64,000 bases of DNA from Pseudovibrio sp. Ad37 (lineage in GTDB: Bacteria > Pseudomonadota > Alphaproteobacteria > Rhizobiales > Stappiaceae): the NCBI RefSeq assembly GCF_001623075.1, contig NZ_LMCF01000168.1, forward strand, positions 32,678 to 96,677, in the 5' to 3' direction. Under the pieces are notes generated by a model that was given only the letters and a program-made list of their open reading frames with translations, was not told the DNA's origin and did no database searches. Below, piece by piece: positions 52,564 to 61,912 of this stretch (its first letter is position 1; every line of letters begins with the position of its first letter). A program made the translations under genes and the position numbers.

Positions 52564-53361
52564 ATGACAGATCTGCCAAAGCTCACGGATGCAACGCTTA
52601 CGCTTGAAAACCGCGTTGCCACACTCACCATGAACCGTCATGACCTGCGCAACGCCCTCACTGGCTCTGCGCTGATTGACGACATTGTGACAACGGCGGA
52701 ATGGGTCAACATCTGCCCTGATGTCTCAGTTCTACTTCTGACAGGCGCAGGCTCAGCCTTCTCCTCAGGTGGAAACATCAAAGACATGGCAGAACGTGGC
52801 GGCGACTTTGCTGGCAATGTGGCTGAGGTGGAGAACCACTACAGACGCGGCATCCAGCGCATTCCTCTCGCCCTGCAAAATGTGGAAGTGCCGATCATTG
52901 CAGCCGTCAATGGTCCTGCCATCGGAGCGGGCTTTGACCTTGCCAACATGTGCGACATCCGCCTGGCCTCCACCAAAGCCAAGTTTGGTGAGACCTTCCT
53001 GAACCTTGGCATCATCCCCGGCGATGGCGGCGCATGGTTCATGCAGCGCTTGATCGGCTACCAGCGCGCAGCAGAGCTTACCCTGTCGGGATGTGTTATC
53101 AACGCCCAGCAAGCCAAGGAATACGGCCTTGTGTTGGATGTGTACGAGCCAGACGAGCTTATGGCAGAAGCCAGCAAGATGGCTCAGCAGTTCGCTTCTC
53201 AGCCCCCAAAGGCCACGCGCCTCACCAAACGCTTGCTGAAGATGGCCCAGCGTACTGAGCTAAAAGACTTCCTCGACCTGTCCGCGTGCTTTCAGGGCAT
53301 TAGCCACAATGAGCCGGAACATCTGGAAGCTGTGCTCGCCTTCATGGAAAAGATGAAATAG
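52564..53361 (+). CDS. Enoyl-CoA hydratase/isomerase-family protein
   Basis: About 265 residues (ATG at 52564 with TGGAGGGG upstream). It has the crotonase oxyanion-hole regions A-F-S-S-G-G-N-I-K-D-M near residue 70 and N-G-P-A-I-G-A-G-F-D-L near residue 120. A G-E-T-F-L-N-L-G-I-I-P-G-D-G-G block follows, with a glutamate-to-glycine-like variation that leaves hydratase versus isomerase activity uncertain. It is convergent with the fds operon. Confidence 0.92.
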   Translation: MTDLPKLTDATLTLENRVATLTMNRHDLRNALTGSALIDDIVTTAEWVNICPDVSVLLLTGAGSAFSSGGNIKDMAERGGDFAGNVAEVENHYRRGIQRIPLALQNVEVPIIAAVNGPAIGAGFDLANMCDIRLASTKAKFGETFLNLGIIPGDGGAWFMQRLIGYQRAAELTLSGCVINAQQAKEYGLVLDVYEPDELMAEASKMAQQFASQPPKATRLTKRLLKMAQRTELKDFLDLSACFQGISHNEPEHLEAVLAFMEKMK

Positions 53362-53376
53362 GCACTAAAACAAGAA

Positions 53377-53418
53377 GAGCGCTGCATGCTGGCGGATACC
53401 CGGCAGCGTACAGCGCTC
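53377..53418. terminator. Hairpin between convergent enoyl-CoA hydratase and fdsD genes
   Basis: GAGCGCTG at 53377-53384 pairs with CAGCGCTC at 53411-53418, with a nested GCTG/CAGC region inside. It has no marked T-tract, but it is well placed between convergent genes. Confidence 0.55.
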
Positions 53419-53439
53419 ATTCAAGAAACAAGAAATGCG

Positions 53440-53658
53440 TTACTTCGCAGGCCTGCGAATGGATGGTTCTGCTTCCAAAACCAGCGGATTAAGCCCCTCT
53501 CCGCCATCCTTCACAATGTCAAACAGTTGCAGCCGCATGCGCGGCTCCCAAAAATCGTTGATGTGATCGGCAATACCTGCAACCGCCTCTTCATGCGGCT
53601 TATGCTTGAAGAAACCGGCAATCTGGTTTGCCATGTAGGTGAGCTTTTCTGGTGCCAT
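53440..53658 (-). CDS. fdsD: NAD-dependent formate dehydrogenase delta subunit FdsD
   Basis: A 72-residue protein typical of FdsD in length. Family features: K-L-T-Y-M-A-N-Q-I-A-G-F-F, then H-I-N-D-F-W-E-P-R-M-R, and the C-terminal L-N-P-L-V. It is the last gene of the operon, 100 bp after fdsA. The usual fdsC (FdhD) between fdsA and fdsD is absent. Confidence 0.92.
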   Translation of the reverse strand: MAPEKLTYMANQIAGFFKHKPHEEAVAGIADHINDFWEPRMRLQLFDIVKDGGEGLNPLVLEAEPSIRRPAK

Positions 53659-53758
53659 ACCCGAGCTCTCCTCCCTTTTGAATTCTCAGTTCCAGTGAAC
53701 CAGACAGCACAAGCCTCTCTCAAGTCAGAAAAGCTCATGCCGCCCAGCGTCAATGCAC

Positions 53759-56629
53759 TTATTCCGCAGCTTCAATCCGGCGCGACCGAGCAGCATGTTC
53801 CTGATACTCTTCCTGCCAGTCTGTCTGACCGTTGGAAAGAGAAACCTGAACCGCAGTCACCTTGTATTCCGGGCAGTTCGTCGCCCAATCAGAATAGTCG
53901 GTCGTCACCACGTTTGCCTGTGTCGCTGGGTGGTGGAACGTGGTGTAAACAACACCCGTTGAAACACGATCCGTCACATTTGCCCGCAAGCTGGTTTCGC
54001 CAGAACGGCTCATAAGCTTGAGCCAGTCACCATCTTTAATGCCGCGCACTTCTGCATCGTGCGGATGGATCTCCAGCACATCTTCCTCATGCCAAACCAC
54101 ATTGTCTGTACGCCGTGTCTGGGCACCAACATTGTATTGGCTCAGAATACGGCCAGTGGTCAAAAGCAGCGGGAAGCGTGGTCCGGTCTTCTCATCCGTC
54201 GCAACATAATCGGTACGAATGAAACGGCCCTTACCACGAACGAACCCGTCCAAATGCATGGTTGGCGTGCCTTCCGGCATTTCCTCATTACATGGCCACT
54301 GAACAGAACCCTGCTCTTCCAGAAGGTCGTAGGTCACATTGGCAAAGCTTGGAGTGGTTGCCGCAATCTCCTCCATAATCTGAGAAGGATGCGTATAGGT
54401 CCAGTTCGCACCCATGGCATTTGCAAGCAACTGGGTCACTTCCCAATCCGCATAGCCATTGCGCGGCGCCATCACTTTGCGCACGCGGTTGATACGCCGC
54501 TCAGCATTGGTGAAGGTGCCATCCTTTTCAAGGAAGGTAGAACCAGGCAAAAACACATGTGCATAGTTCGCGGTCTCATTCAAAAACAGGTCATGAACGA
54601 TCACACATTCCATGGCAGCAAGACCAGCAGCAACGTGCTTCGTATCAGGATCAGACTGCAAGATGTCCTCACCTTGCACGTAGATGCCTTTGAACGTTCC
54701 CTCAACAGCTGCATCCAGCATGTTCGGAATACGCAAACCCGGCTCGTCGGAGATGGTCACACCCCAGATCTGCTCATAAATATCACGCGCATCAGCGTTC
54801 TTCACATGGCGATAGCCCGGCAGCTCATGCGGGAATGACCCCATATCACAGGAGCCCTGCACATTGTTCTGACCACGCAGTGGGTTAACACCAACGCCTT
54901 TCTTGCCGATGTTACCAGTCAGCATGGCAAGGTTGGCGATGCCGATAACAGTCGTGGACCCCTGACTGTGTTCCGTCACGCCAAGTCCATAGTAGATCGC
55001 ACCATTACCACCACGCGCATAAAGCCGTGCCGCCCCGCGCACTTCCTCAGCAGGAACACCTGTCAGCAACTCAGCAGCTTCTGGGCTGTTGGCCGGATCA
55101 GAGACGAACTCAACGTAATCCTGAAACTCATCCATATCACAGCGTTCACGAATGAAAGCCTCATCGAACAAGCCCTCAGTCACGATCACATGCGCCATCG
55201 CAGTCACAATGGCAACGTTCGTTCCCGGACGCAGCGCCAGATGATGCGAGGCCTTGATATGCGGAGACTTCACCAGATCAGTCCGGCGCGGATCAATCAC
55301 GATCAGCTTCGCACCCTGACGCAACCGCTTCTTCAGACGAGAACCAAACACCGGATGCCCGTCTGTCGGGTTCGCCCCGATGACCAGCACCACATCAGAA
55401 TGCTCAACACTGTCAAAGTCCTGCGTCCCCGCAGAGGTGCCAAACGTCTGACCAAGGCCATAACCGGTTGGTGAATGACATACGCGTGCGCAGGTATCCG
55501 TGTTGTTGTTCTCAAACACGGCTCGTGTCAGCTTCTGAACGAGGAAAGTCTCTTCATTGGTACAGCGAGAGGACGTGATCACACCAACAGACTCTTTGCC
55601 GTACTGCTGCTGAATGCCCTTCATCTTGTTCGCCGCAAAGCTCAGGGCTTCATCCCAGGACACTTCACGCCATGGCAGATCAACGCTCTCACGAACCATC
55701 GGGTTGAGGATACGATCCTGATGCGCAGCATATCCGTATGCAAAGCGGCCTTTCACGCAGGAATGACCACGGTTCGCTTTGCCGTCTTTATACGGCACCA
55801 TACGCACCAGCTCATCACCGCGCATCTCAGCCTTGAAGGAACAACCAACACCGCAATAAGCGCAGGTCGTAACAACAGAACGTTCCGGCTGTCCGATATC
55901 AATCACAGATTTTTCCTGAAGCGTCCCTGTCGGACATGCCTGAACACAGGCTCCGCAGGACACACACTCAGAATCGAGGAAACTCTCAGACATCCCGGCA
56001 GTCACGCGAGAGTCAAAGCCGCGCCCGGTAATGGTCAGCGCAAAAGTACCTTGCACTTCCTCACAGGCCCGCACACAGCGCGAGCAGACAATGCATTTGG
56101 CTGGATCATAGGTGAAGTATGGATTGCTCTCATCCTTTGGCTTCCAGCAGGCATTCACCTCACCGCCGCCATCACGCATTTTAAAGTGGTTCTGCGCATC
56201 AGCGCCATAACGCACATCGCGCAGACCAACCGCTCCGGCCATGTCCTGCAGCTCACAGTCACCATTGGCAGCGCAGGTTAAACAGTCCAGCGGGTGATCA
56301 GAGATGTAAAGCTCCATCACACCACGACGAAGGCCTTTAAGACGATCTGTCTGGGTGCGAACCTGCATCCCCTCTTCCACCAGCGTGGTACAGGAGGCAG
56401 GCGTTCCGCGGCGTCCTTCAATTTCCACCAAACACAGACGGCAGGAGCCAAAGGCATCAACCATATCCGTCGCGCACAATTTGGGAACCTGAATACCAGC
56501 TTCCATGGAAGCCCGCATCACAGAGGTGCCCTCTGGTACGCTCACATCAAAACCATCAACGGTGATAGTGACAGTTTTTTCAGCGGTCGATTGAGGAGTA
56601 CCAAAGTCTGTTTCTTTAATCAGGGTCAT
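53759..56629 (-). CDS. fdsA: NAD-dependent formate dehydrogenase alpha (molybdenum) subunit FdsA
   Basis: A 956-residue catalytic subunit oxidising formate to CO2. An N-terminal 2Fe-2S ferredoxin-like domain (G-S-C-R-L-C-L-V-E-I) and His-Cys cluster region are followed by two 4Fe-4S motifs (C-I-V-C-S-R-C-V-R-A-C, C-V-S-C-G-A-C-V-Q-A-C). Another cluster region (C-A-Y-C-G-V-G-C) precedes the bis-MGD domain. The metal-ligand cysteine lies in R-V-C-H-S-P-T. The normal cysteine rather than selenocysteine is used. The ATG has GGAG upstream, and the gene begins 4 bp after fdsB. Confidence 0.97.
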   Translation of the reverse strand: MTLIKETDFGTPQSTAEKTVTITVDGFDVSVPEGTSVMRASMEAGIQVPKLCATDMVDAFGSCRLCLVEIEGRRGTPASCTTLVEEGMQVRTQTDRLKGLRRGVMELYISDHPLDCLTCAANGDCELQDMAGAVGLRDVRYGADAQNHFKMRDGGGEVNACWKPKDESNPYFTYDPAKCIVCSRCVRACEEVQGTFALTITGRGFDSRVTAGMSESFLDSECVSCGACVQACPTGTLQEKSVIDIGQPERSVVTTCAYCGVGCSFKAEMRGDELVRMVPYKDGKANRGHSCVKGRFAYGYAAHQDRILNPMVRESVDLPWREVSWDEALSFAANKMKGIQQQYGKESVGVITSSRCTNEETFLVQKLTRAVFENNNTDTCARVCHSPTGYGLGQTFGTSAGTQDFDSVEHSDVVLVIGANPTDGHPVFGSRLKKRLRQGAKLIVIDPRRTDLVKSPHIKASHHLALRPGTNVAIVTAMAHVIVTEGLFDEAFIRERCDMDEFQDYVEFVSDPANSPEAAELLTGVPAEEVRGAARLYARGGNGAIYYGLGVTEHSQGSTTVIGIANLAMLTGNIGKKGVGVNPLRGQNNVQGSCDMGSFPHELPGYRHVKNADARDIYEQIWGVTISDEPGLRIPNMLDAAVEGTFKGIYVQGEDILQSDPDTKHVAAGLAAMECVIVHDLFLNETANYAHVFLPGSTFLEKDGTFTNAERRINRVRKVMAPRNGYADWEVTQLLANAMGANWTYTHPSQIMEEIAATTPSFANVTYDLLEEQGSVQWPCNEEMPEGTPTMHLDGFVRGKGRFIRTDYVATDEKTGPRFPLLLTTGRILSQYNVGAQTRRTDNVVWHEEDVLEIHPHDAEVRGIKDGDWLKLMSRSGETSLRANVTDRVSTGVVYTTFHHPATQANVVTTDYSDWATNCPEYKVTAVQVSLSNGQTDWQEEYQEHAARSRRIEAAE

Positions 56630-56633
56630 GGGT

Positions 56634-58190
56634 TCACTCCGCCGCGTCTGTTAATGGCTTTACATGAAAATCCTGCGGAAAATGCGTCAGAGAACTCATC
56701 ACAGGATAAGGTGCAAACCCGCCAAGAGCACACAGCGAGCCCATTTTCATCGTATCGCAAAGGTCAGTGAGCAACTCCACTTGCTGCTCTGGCTGATCCC
56801 CTTCGGCAATCCGGTCCAGCACTTCCACACCGCGCACAGACCCAATACGGCACGGCGTACACTTGCCACAGCTCTCAATGGCGCAGAACTCCATGGCAAA
56901 GCGTGCCTGCTTGAGCATATCGACCGTATCGTCAAACACCACGATCCCCGCATGACCAATCATGCCATTACGCTCAATAAACGCCTCATAATCAAAGATC
57001 GTGTCAAACAAAGATGGCGGGAAATATGCACCCAGCGGTCCACCAACCTGAACAGCCTTCACCGGACGACCACTCAAGGTGCCGCCGCCGATATCGTAAA
57101 TCAGCTCGTTGAGTGTCAGACCGAACGCCGTCTCAAACAACCCGCTGTTCTTGATATTGCCAGTCAGCTGGATCGGAATAGTCCCGTGGGAGTAGCCAAC
57201 ACCATAATCTCGGTAAAACCGCGCACCGCGATCCATGATGATCGGCACAGACGCCAGCGACATCACATTGTTGACCACAGTCGGGCAGCCAAACAGGCCC
57301 TCAATCGCAGGAAGCGGAGGTTTGGCCCGCACAATACCGCGTTTGCCTTCAAGGCTGTTGAGCAGTGAGGTTTCCTCACCACATACATAAGCCCCAGCCC
57401 CTTCTCGCACTTCCATATCGAATGCGTGATCAGAACCCATCACGGAAGTTCCAAGAATACCGGCTTTGCGTGCAATCTTGATCGCGTCTTGCATAATCGC
57501 AACCGCATGCGGGTATTCAGAGCGGCTGTAGATGTACCCCTTGGTCGCGCCCACCGCGATACCCGCAATGGTCATGCCTTCGATGAGAACGAAGGGGTCG
57601 CCCTCCATAATCATCCGGTCAGAGAACGTACCACTGTCCCCTTCATCGGCATTACAAACGATATACTTCTGCGCACCTTGCGCCTTCAGCACAGTGTTCC
57701 ATTTGATACCCGTCGGAAAACCAGCGCCACCGCGGCCACGTAGACCACTGTCGGTCACATCCTGCACAATTTCCGCGGGCGTCATTTCAAGCACACGCTT
57801 CAGGCCAAGAAAACCGTGATGCATCTCGTAATGTTCAAGGGAAAGCGGGTCAGTGATGCCACAGCGGGAGAACGTCAAACGCGTCTGTCGCTTTAGATAA
57901 GGTATCTCTTCAGTCAAGCCATGACACAAAGGATGGTCACCACCATCCAGCAGGCCCGCATCCAGCAGTCCTGCCACATCAGATGGCTTCACCGGACCAT
58001 AGGCTATCCGGCCCTGCTCGGTTTCAATCTCAACCAGCGGCTCCAGCCAGTGCATCCCGCGAGATCCGTTGCGGACAATTGTCGCCTCAACATCACGAGC
58101 GCGCAATTCGTCAACAAGTGTCTCAGCTACGCGGTCAGCGCCAACCGCCAAAGCAGCAGCATCGCAAGAAACATAAAGGACAGCACCCAT
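56634..58190 (-). CDS. fdsB: NAD-dependent formate dehydrogenase beta subunit FdsB
   Basis: About 518 residues: a NuoF-like flavoprotein that passes electrons to NAD. An N-terminal thioredoxin-like domain, the FMN/NADH-binding block G-L-R-G-R-G-G-A-G-F-P-T-G, Y-I-V-C-N-A-D-E-G-D-S-G-T-F, and the C-terminal 4Fe-4S motif S-C-G-K-C-T-P-C-R are all visible. The ATG at 58190 overlaps the fdsG stop in a TGATG arrangement; a GTG one codon earlier is possible. Confidence 0.96.
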   Translation of the reverse strand: MGAVLYVSCDAAALAVGADRVAETLVDELRARDVEATIVRNGSRGMHWLEPLVEIETEQGRIAYGPVKPSDVAGLLDAGLLDGGDHPLCHGLTEEIPYLKRQTRLTFSRCGITDPLSLEHYEMHHGFLGLKRVLEMTPAEIVQDVTDSGLRGRGGAGFPTGIKWNTVLKAQGAQKYIVCNADEGDSGTFSDRMIMEGDPFVLIEGMTIAGIAVGATKGYIYSRSEYPHAVAIMQDAIKIARKAGILGTSVMGSDHAFDMEVREGAGAYVCGEETSLLNSLEGKRGIVRAKPPLPAIEGLFGCPTVVNNVMSLASVPIIMDRGARFYRDYGVGYSHGTIPIQLTGNIKNSGLFETAFGLTLNELIYDIGGGTLSGRPVKAVQVGGPLGAYFPPSLFDTIFDYEAFIERNGMIGHAGIVVFDDTVDMLKQARFAMEFCAIESCGKCTPCRIGSVRGVEVLDRIAEGDQPEQQVELLTDLCDTMKMGSLCALGGFAPYPVMSSLTHFPQDFHVKPLTDAAE

Positions 58191-58666
58191 CACTTCACCT
58201 CCTCAACAAGCTTCAGTACAGCATCTTCATCAAGGCGACCATGCAGGTTGCCATCCATCATGGCAGCTGGTGCACACGAGCACAGGCCAAGGCAATAGAC
58301 CGGCTCCAGCGTCACCTTCCCGTCAGGGGTAGTTTCATGCCACTTGATCCCAAGATCTCTTTGAATGTCGTCCGCAAGCTTTTCACCACCCATCGACTGG
58401 CAGGCTTCTGCACGACAAACCTTCAACACGTGGCGTCCGGCAGGTTCTGTACGAAAGTCGGGGTAAAAACTCATAGTGCCATGCACTTCAGCACGGCTCA
58501 GGTTCAACCGATCTGCGATCTTTAAAAGCGCATCCTCGGGAACGTAACCAAACTTCCCCTGCACATCGTGCAGGATTGGCAGGAGCGGCCCTTCCTGATG
58601 TTCGTGGACATCAATAATCGCGGCCGTTTCTTTTTCTATATCCTGCGATTGCGTCTGCAAGGCCAT
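58190..58666 (-). CDS. fdsG: NAD-dependent formate dehydrogenase gamma subunit FdsG
   Basis: A 158-residue NuoE-like 2Fe-2S thioredoxin-fold protein. Cluster cysteines lie in V-C-R-A-E-A-C-Q-S-M-G and in Y-C-L-G-L-C-S-C-A-P-A. It is the first structural gene of the operon, about 100 bp downstream of a LysR-type regulator gene on the same strand. Confidence 0.95.
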   Translation of the reverse strand: MALQTQSQDIEKETAAIIDVHEHQEGPLLPILHDVQGKFGYVPEDALLKIADRLNLSRAEVHGTMSFYPDFRTEPAGRHVLKVCRAEACQSMGGEKLADDIQRDLGIKWHETTPDGKVTLEPVYCLGLCSCAPAAMMDGNLHGRLDEDAVLKLVEEVK

Positions 58667-58770
58667 AAAATCCTCCCTCCTCGCACGTCAATGCATCGAA
58701 TTGGCACAATATGTCGCAGGCAATCAATATGATATATCCGTTGGGCGATTGCACATCCCTATCAAGGAAT

Positions 58771-59667
58771 TCACGTAGAGAGCTCTTTGCCCTGCGAAAT
58801 TCTAGTAATTCTCTTCAAAAAAATGTCCAAAAGCGGCGCACGAGGTTCCCGCTGCGTCGCAATCAATCCAACCATAATACTGGCATAAGGATCAGAGATC
58901 GGGATGATCTCCAGATGATCGGAGGCAATTGTCTGCGCCACGGCCTGCGGGATAATCGTCCCCCACCGCCCGGTACGCACATGCGCCAGCAGGCACATGA
59001 TGGAATCTGACTGCAGTACAGGCTTTGCCACCACATCAACATCATGCAGGATATTGTTGATGATACGCCGGCATTGCATGTCGCTGGTCAGCAAGCACAG
59101 CGGAACCCTGCTCACATCTTCCAGTGTCGCATGCTCGCGGCCAGAAAGCGGTCCACCTTCAGCCACAACAAAGCAATAGCGCTCCCGATAAAGAGGTATT
59201 TGCAAAACCCGCCCCAAAGGCTCGTTGTCCAGATAGGTCAGCCCCACATCAATTTCCAGATTTTCCAGCTGCGCCAGTATCTCAGAGGACGGACGCGAGA
59301 ACACCGCAAAATCAACGCCCGGGTTTTCCTCGCTAAAGCATGTGGTGAGTTCTGGAACATACGTCAGAGCTGTGGGGATGGAGGCAATCCGCAACGTACC
59401 CGATTGACCATCACTGACCGCCTTCAGCTCCTGCTTCATGGTCCGCGTATCAGCCACAAGCTTGCGGGCCCATTCCAGCACCCGCTCCCCTTCAGGGGTC
59501 AGTCCCTGAAAACGCGAGCCACGCAGAACCAGCAGAGCGCCAAGCTGTTCTTCAAGATGCTTGATGTTGGCCGAAAGCGTCGGTTGCGTCACACCACACT
59601 CGTCCGCCGCCTTCCCAAAATGCTTCTCACGCGCCAACGCAATAAACATCTCCAGCTTATCGATCAT
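58771..59667 (-). CDS. LysR-family regulator (FdsR-like)
   Basis: A 298-residue LysR-type regulator. The N-terminal winged helix-turn-helix is L-E-M-F-I-A-L-A-R-E-K-H-F-G-K-A-A with the recognition helix V-T-Q-P-T-L-S. The substrate domain begins at about residue 90. It lies directly upstream of fdsG on the same strand, matching the position of FdsR in other fds operons. Control by formate or related signals is an inference. Confidence 0.9.
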   Translation of the reverse strand: MIDKLEMFIALAREKHFGKAADECGVTQPTLSANIKHLEEQLGALLVLRGSRFQGLTPEGERVLEWARKLVADTRTMKQELKAVSDGQSGTLRIASIPTALTYVPELTTCFSEENPGVDFAVFSRPSSEILAQLENLEIDVGLTYLDNEPLGRVLQIPLYRERYCFVVAEGGPLSGREHATLEDVSRVPLCLLTSDMQCRRIINNILHDVDVVAKPVLQSDSIMCLLAHVRTGRWGTIIPQAVAQTIASDHLEIIPISDPYASIMVGLIATQREPRAPLLDIFLKRITRISQGKELST

Positions 59668-59872
59668 GGGTTATCCTCGCAAACGTTCCCGCAACATCAT
59701 CCATCAGCAGGCACCAGCCTTGTCAGGCCAATACCACGCGGGATCGCTCATATCCTCCTACAAGCAATCCCTTAGATGTTTTTTCTTAGCTCTGAAATGA
59801 ACTAGCATATTCAGAACAAGAACGATAACGCGGAACGTCAAGAACACGGCGCTGTTTGGATAAACTCTGCAA

Positions 59873-60715
59873 TCAGACGTTCATACCAATGAAGCTTACA
59901 CCAGCGACCATGAATATGGCGGCCAGCATGCGGCGCGCCCAGTTGCCCTCACCCAGGACAATAAAACCGATTAAGGCGGCAAAGATGACGGAGGTTTCGC
60001 GCAAGGCTGAGACAGCGCCCAGCGGTGCAAAGTTTTTGGCGTAAAGCACCAAACCATAAGCAATCATGGAAACCAGACCGCCGGTCAGGCCCAGTGCCCA
60101 TGTTCTCTTGGAAAGACCTGGTAAAACAGACCACCGTCGCACACCAATGAAAGCCGCAATAAAGACCTGCAAAAACGCACCCCACGCCCAGTAACTCAGC
60201 GTGTTGCCAGAAAGCCGGACACCAACACCGTCAACCAGCGAGTAAGCGGAGATACAAACACCCGTGGCAACCGCAAACCCAAGCGCCGCGCCGCCAACAC
60301 CTTGCCGCAAGGCAGACCAGCTGGACATCTGAATACCAAACCCGATCAAGCCAATGCCAAACCACGCCCAAAACGGCAGCACTTCGCCCACAAACAGCAT
60401 GGCCCACAAGGAAACCAGAGCCGGGACAATACCGCGTGCGATGGGATAGACCACGCTCAGGTCCCCATGACGGTACGCCTGCCCCAGCGTGTAGTAGTAG
60501 ACAAAGTGAATGCAGGTGGAGAGCGCCACGTAGCCAAAACTCTCAGGTGCGGGCAAAGGCAGGATCATGATCATGACCCCCGCCGGGATCACATGACCAA
60601 ACGCCACAAGTCCGAGGGTGAGTGTGCGGTCACCTGCTGTTTTAACAATCGCATTCCAGATCGCATGCAGCAGTGCTGCTGCAAGGATTATCATTATGAT
60701 GGATAGGCTCATCAA
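59873..60715 (-). CDS. EamA-family (DMT) transporter
   Basis: A 280-residue inner-membrane protein with about ten hydrophobic segments in two similar halves of five, as in the drug/metabolite transporter superfamily. The conserved N-terminal A-A-L-L-H-A-I-W-N-A is visible, as is the C-terminal A-P-L-G-A-V-S-A-L-R-E-T-S-V-I-F. Substrate is unknown. It lies in the same direction as the DeoR regulator upstream of it. Confidence 0.9.
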   Translation of the reverse strand: MMSLSIIMIILAAALLHAIWNAIVKTAGDRTLTLGLVAFGHVIPAGVMIMILPLPAPESFGYVALSTCIHFVYYYTLGQAYRHGDLSVVYPIARGIVPALVSLWAMLFVGEVLPFWAWFGIGLIGFGIQMSSWSALRQGVGGAALGFAVATGVCISAYSLVDGVGVRLSGNTLSYWAWGAFLQVFIAAFIGVRRWSVLPGLSKRTWALGLTGGLVSMIAYGLVLYAKNFAPLGAVSALRETSVIFAALIGFIVLGEGNWARRMLAAIFMVAGVSFIGMNV

Positions 60716-60924
60716 TCAAAACCATTCGTAGTGTGGAAGCCCGCCCGGCAGCTTTTGTAAAGCTCCATCATCCAATCTGCGACTGACCTCGCAACACCAG
60801 AAAACCGGCTTCCATCTTGTTTTATCTATCTTTTAAAATGCTGTAATTTCGAAGGTTTTCGATTTCTGCATCTGGTTGCCTGTGCAGCTTTAAGCAGATC
60901 ACAGGCGGGTAGTCTTGTTTCAAC

Positions 60925-61698
60925 TCAGCTTTTTCGGGAGGCTATGAAGCTTTGAATGCTCCAATCTGCAAAGGCAGTCACAAACGGTTCTTCAAGTGGG
61001 CTGTCGGTCACCACATAATCCACCTGTCGTGGGTCCGGTCCTACATACGGCGCTGTCTCACTCAGCTTGCCATGATCAAACGCAACCAGCACCCGATCCG
61101 CTTTTTCTGCAATGGCAGCACTCAGTTGGGATTCAACACTACTTTGATAGAGAAACCCCTTGCTGGCAGAGACCGCATCAAGGCTGAAGATGGCCATATC
61201 AAGCGCGAACCGCTGTACCTGACAATAGGTGTCGTGACCAAAGGTTCCCCGGTCATTGACCTGCATTTCACCACCAAGCAAATGCACGCGGTTGCCATTC
61301 ACATTCACCAGTGTCTGCGCAACACCAATGGAGTTTGTGACCACCGTCAGGTTCCTACGCAATCTCAGATCTTCCGCCACATATGCCGTGGTTGAGCCGA
61401 CATCCAGATAAACGGTCATGCCATCTTCAACCACATCACACACAACAGCGGCGATCAGCCGTTTCTCATTGGTCCGCTGTGAAATACGGCGAAAGAAGCT
61501 TGGATCGTTTTGCGAGCTCGCCAGATAGGCCCCGCCGCGCACTCGCTCAAGGCCTGAAGTAATCGACAAAGACTTCACCGTCCGGCGCACAGTTTCTTCA
61601 GAAACATCCAATGCCTTAGCCAGATCAGCATTGCGTGCCGATCCGCCAAGTCGTTTCAAAACTTCCAGCAGTTCCAGTTCGCGGTGGCTATGAGACAT
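60925..61698 (-). CDS. DeoR-family transcriptional regulator
   Basis: About 257 residues from the ATG at 61698 (GAGGGGCAG upstream; the longer reading to 61752 overlaps a likely operator). It has an N-terminal winged helix-turn-helix (A-L-D-V-S-E-E-T-V-R-R) and a C-terminal phosphosugar-binding domain with Y-L-D-V-G-S-T-T-A and V-V-T-N-S-I-G. It is divergent from the sulfatase gene, separated by about 210 bp that holds a strong inverted repeat. Confidence 0.92.
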   Translation of the reverse strand: MSHSHRELELLEVLKRLGGSARNADLAKALDVSEETVRRTVKSLSITSGLERVRGGAYLASSQNDPSFFRRISQRTNEKRLIAAVVCDVVEDGMTVYLDVGSTTAYVAEDLRLRRNLTVVTNSIGVAQTLVNVNGNRVHLLGGEMQVNDRGTFGHDTYCQVQRFALDMAIFSLDAVSASKGFLYQSSVESQLSAAIAEKADRVLVAFDHGKLSETAPYVGPDPRQVDYVVTDSPLEEPFVTAFADWSIQSFIASRKS

Positions 61699-61760
61699 CT
61701 GCCCCTCACGTTTGCGCGGATTATCACGTTCTGTGACTGCCTTACTCCACAATTACAGTC

Positions 61761-61796
61761 AAATTCCAACACATATGTCGATTTATGTTGGAATTT
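61761..61796. promoter_or_regulatory. Perfect inverted repeat, candidate DeoR operator
   Basis: AAATTCCAACA at 61761-61771 and TGTTGGAATTT at 61786-61796 form a perfect 11-bp dyad with a 14-bp spacer, in the region between the divergent deoR-type and sulfatase genes. It is a good candidate operator for both. Confidence 0.7.
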
Positions 61797-61912
61797 GTGT
61801 GTAGCTGTGGATTATTTGCTGGCAAACGACCACAGTTACATCTCTCTTTCATATTGCCGGAGTAGCGGTCTGTCGGACTGCGCCACACCTGTGGCTTTGG
61901 GGGATCAGGAAC

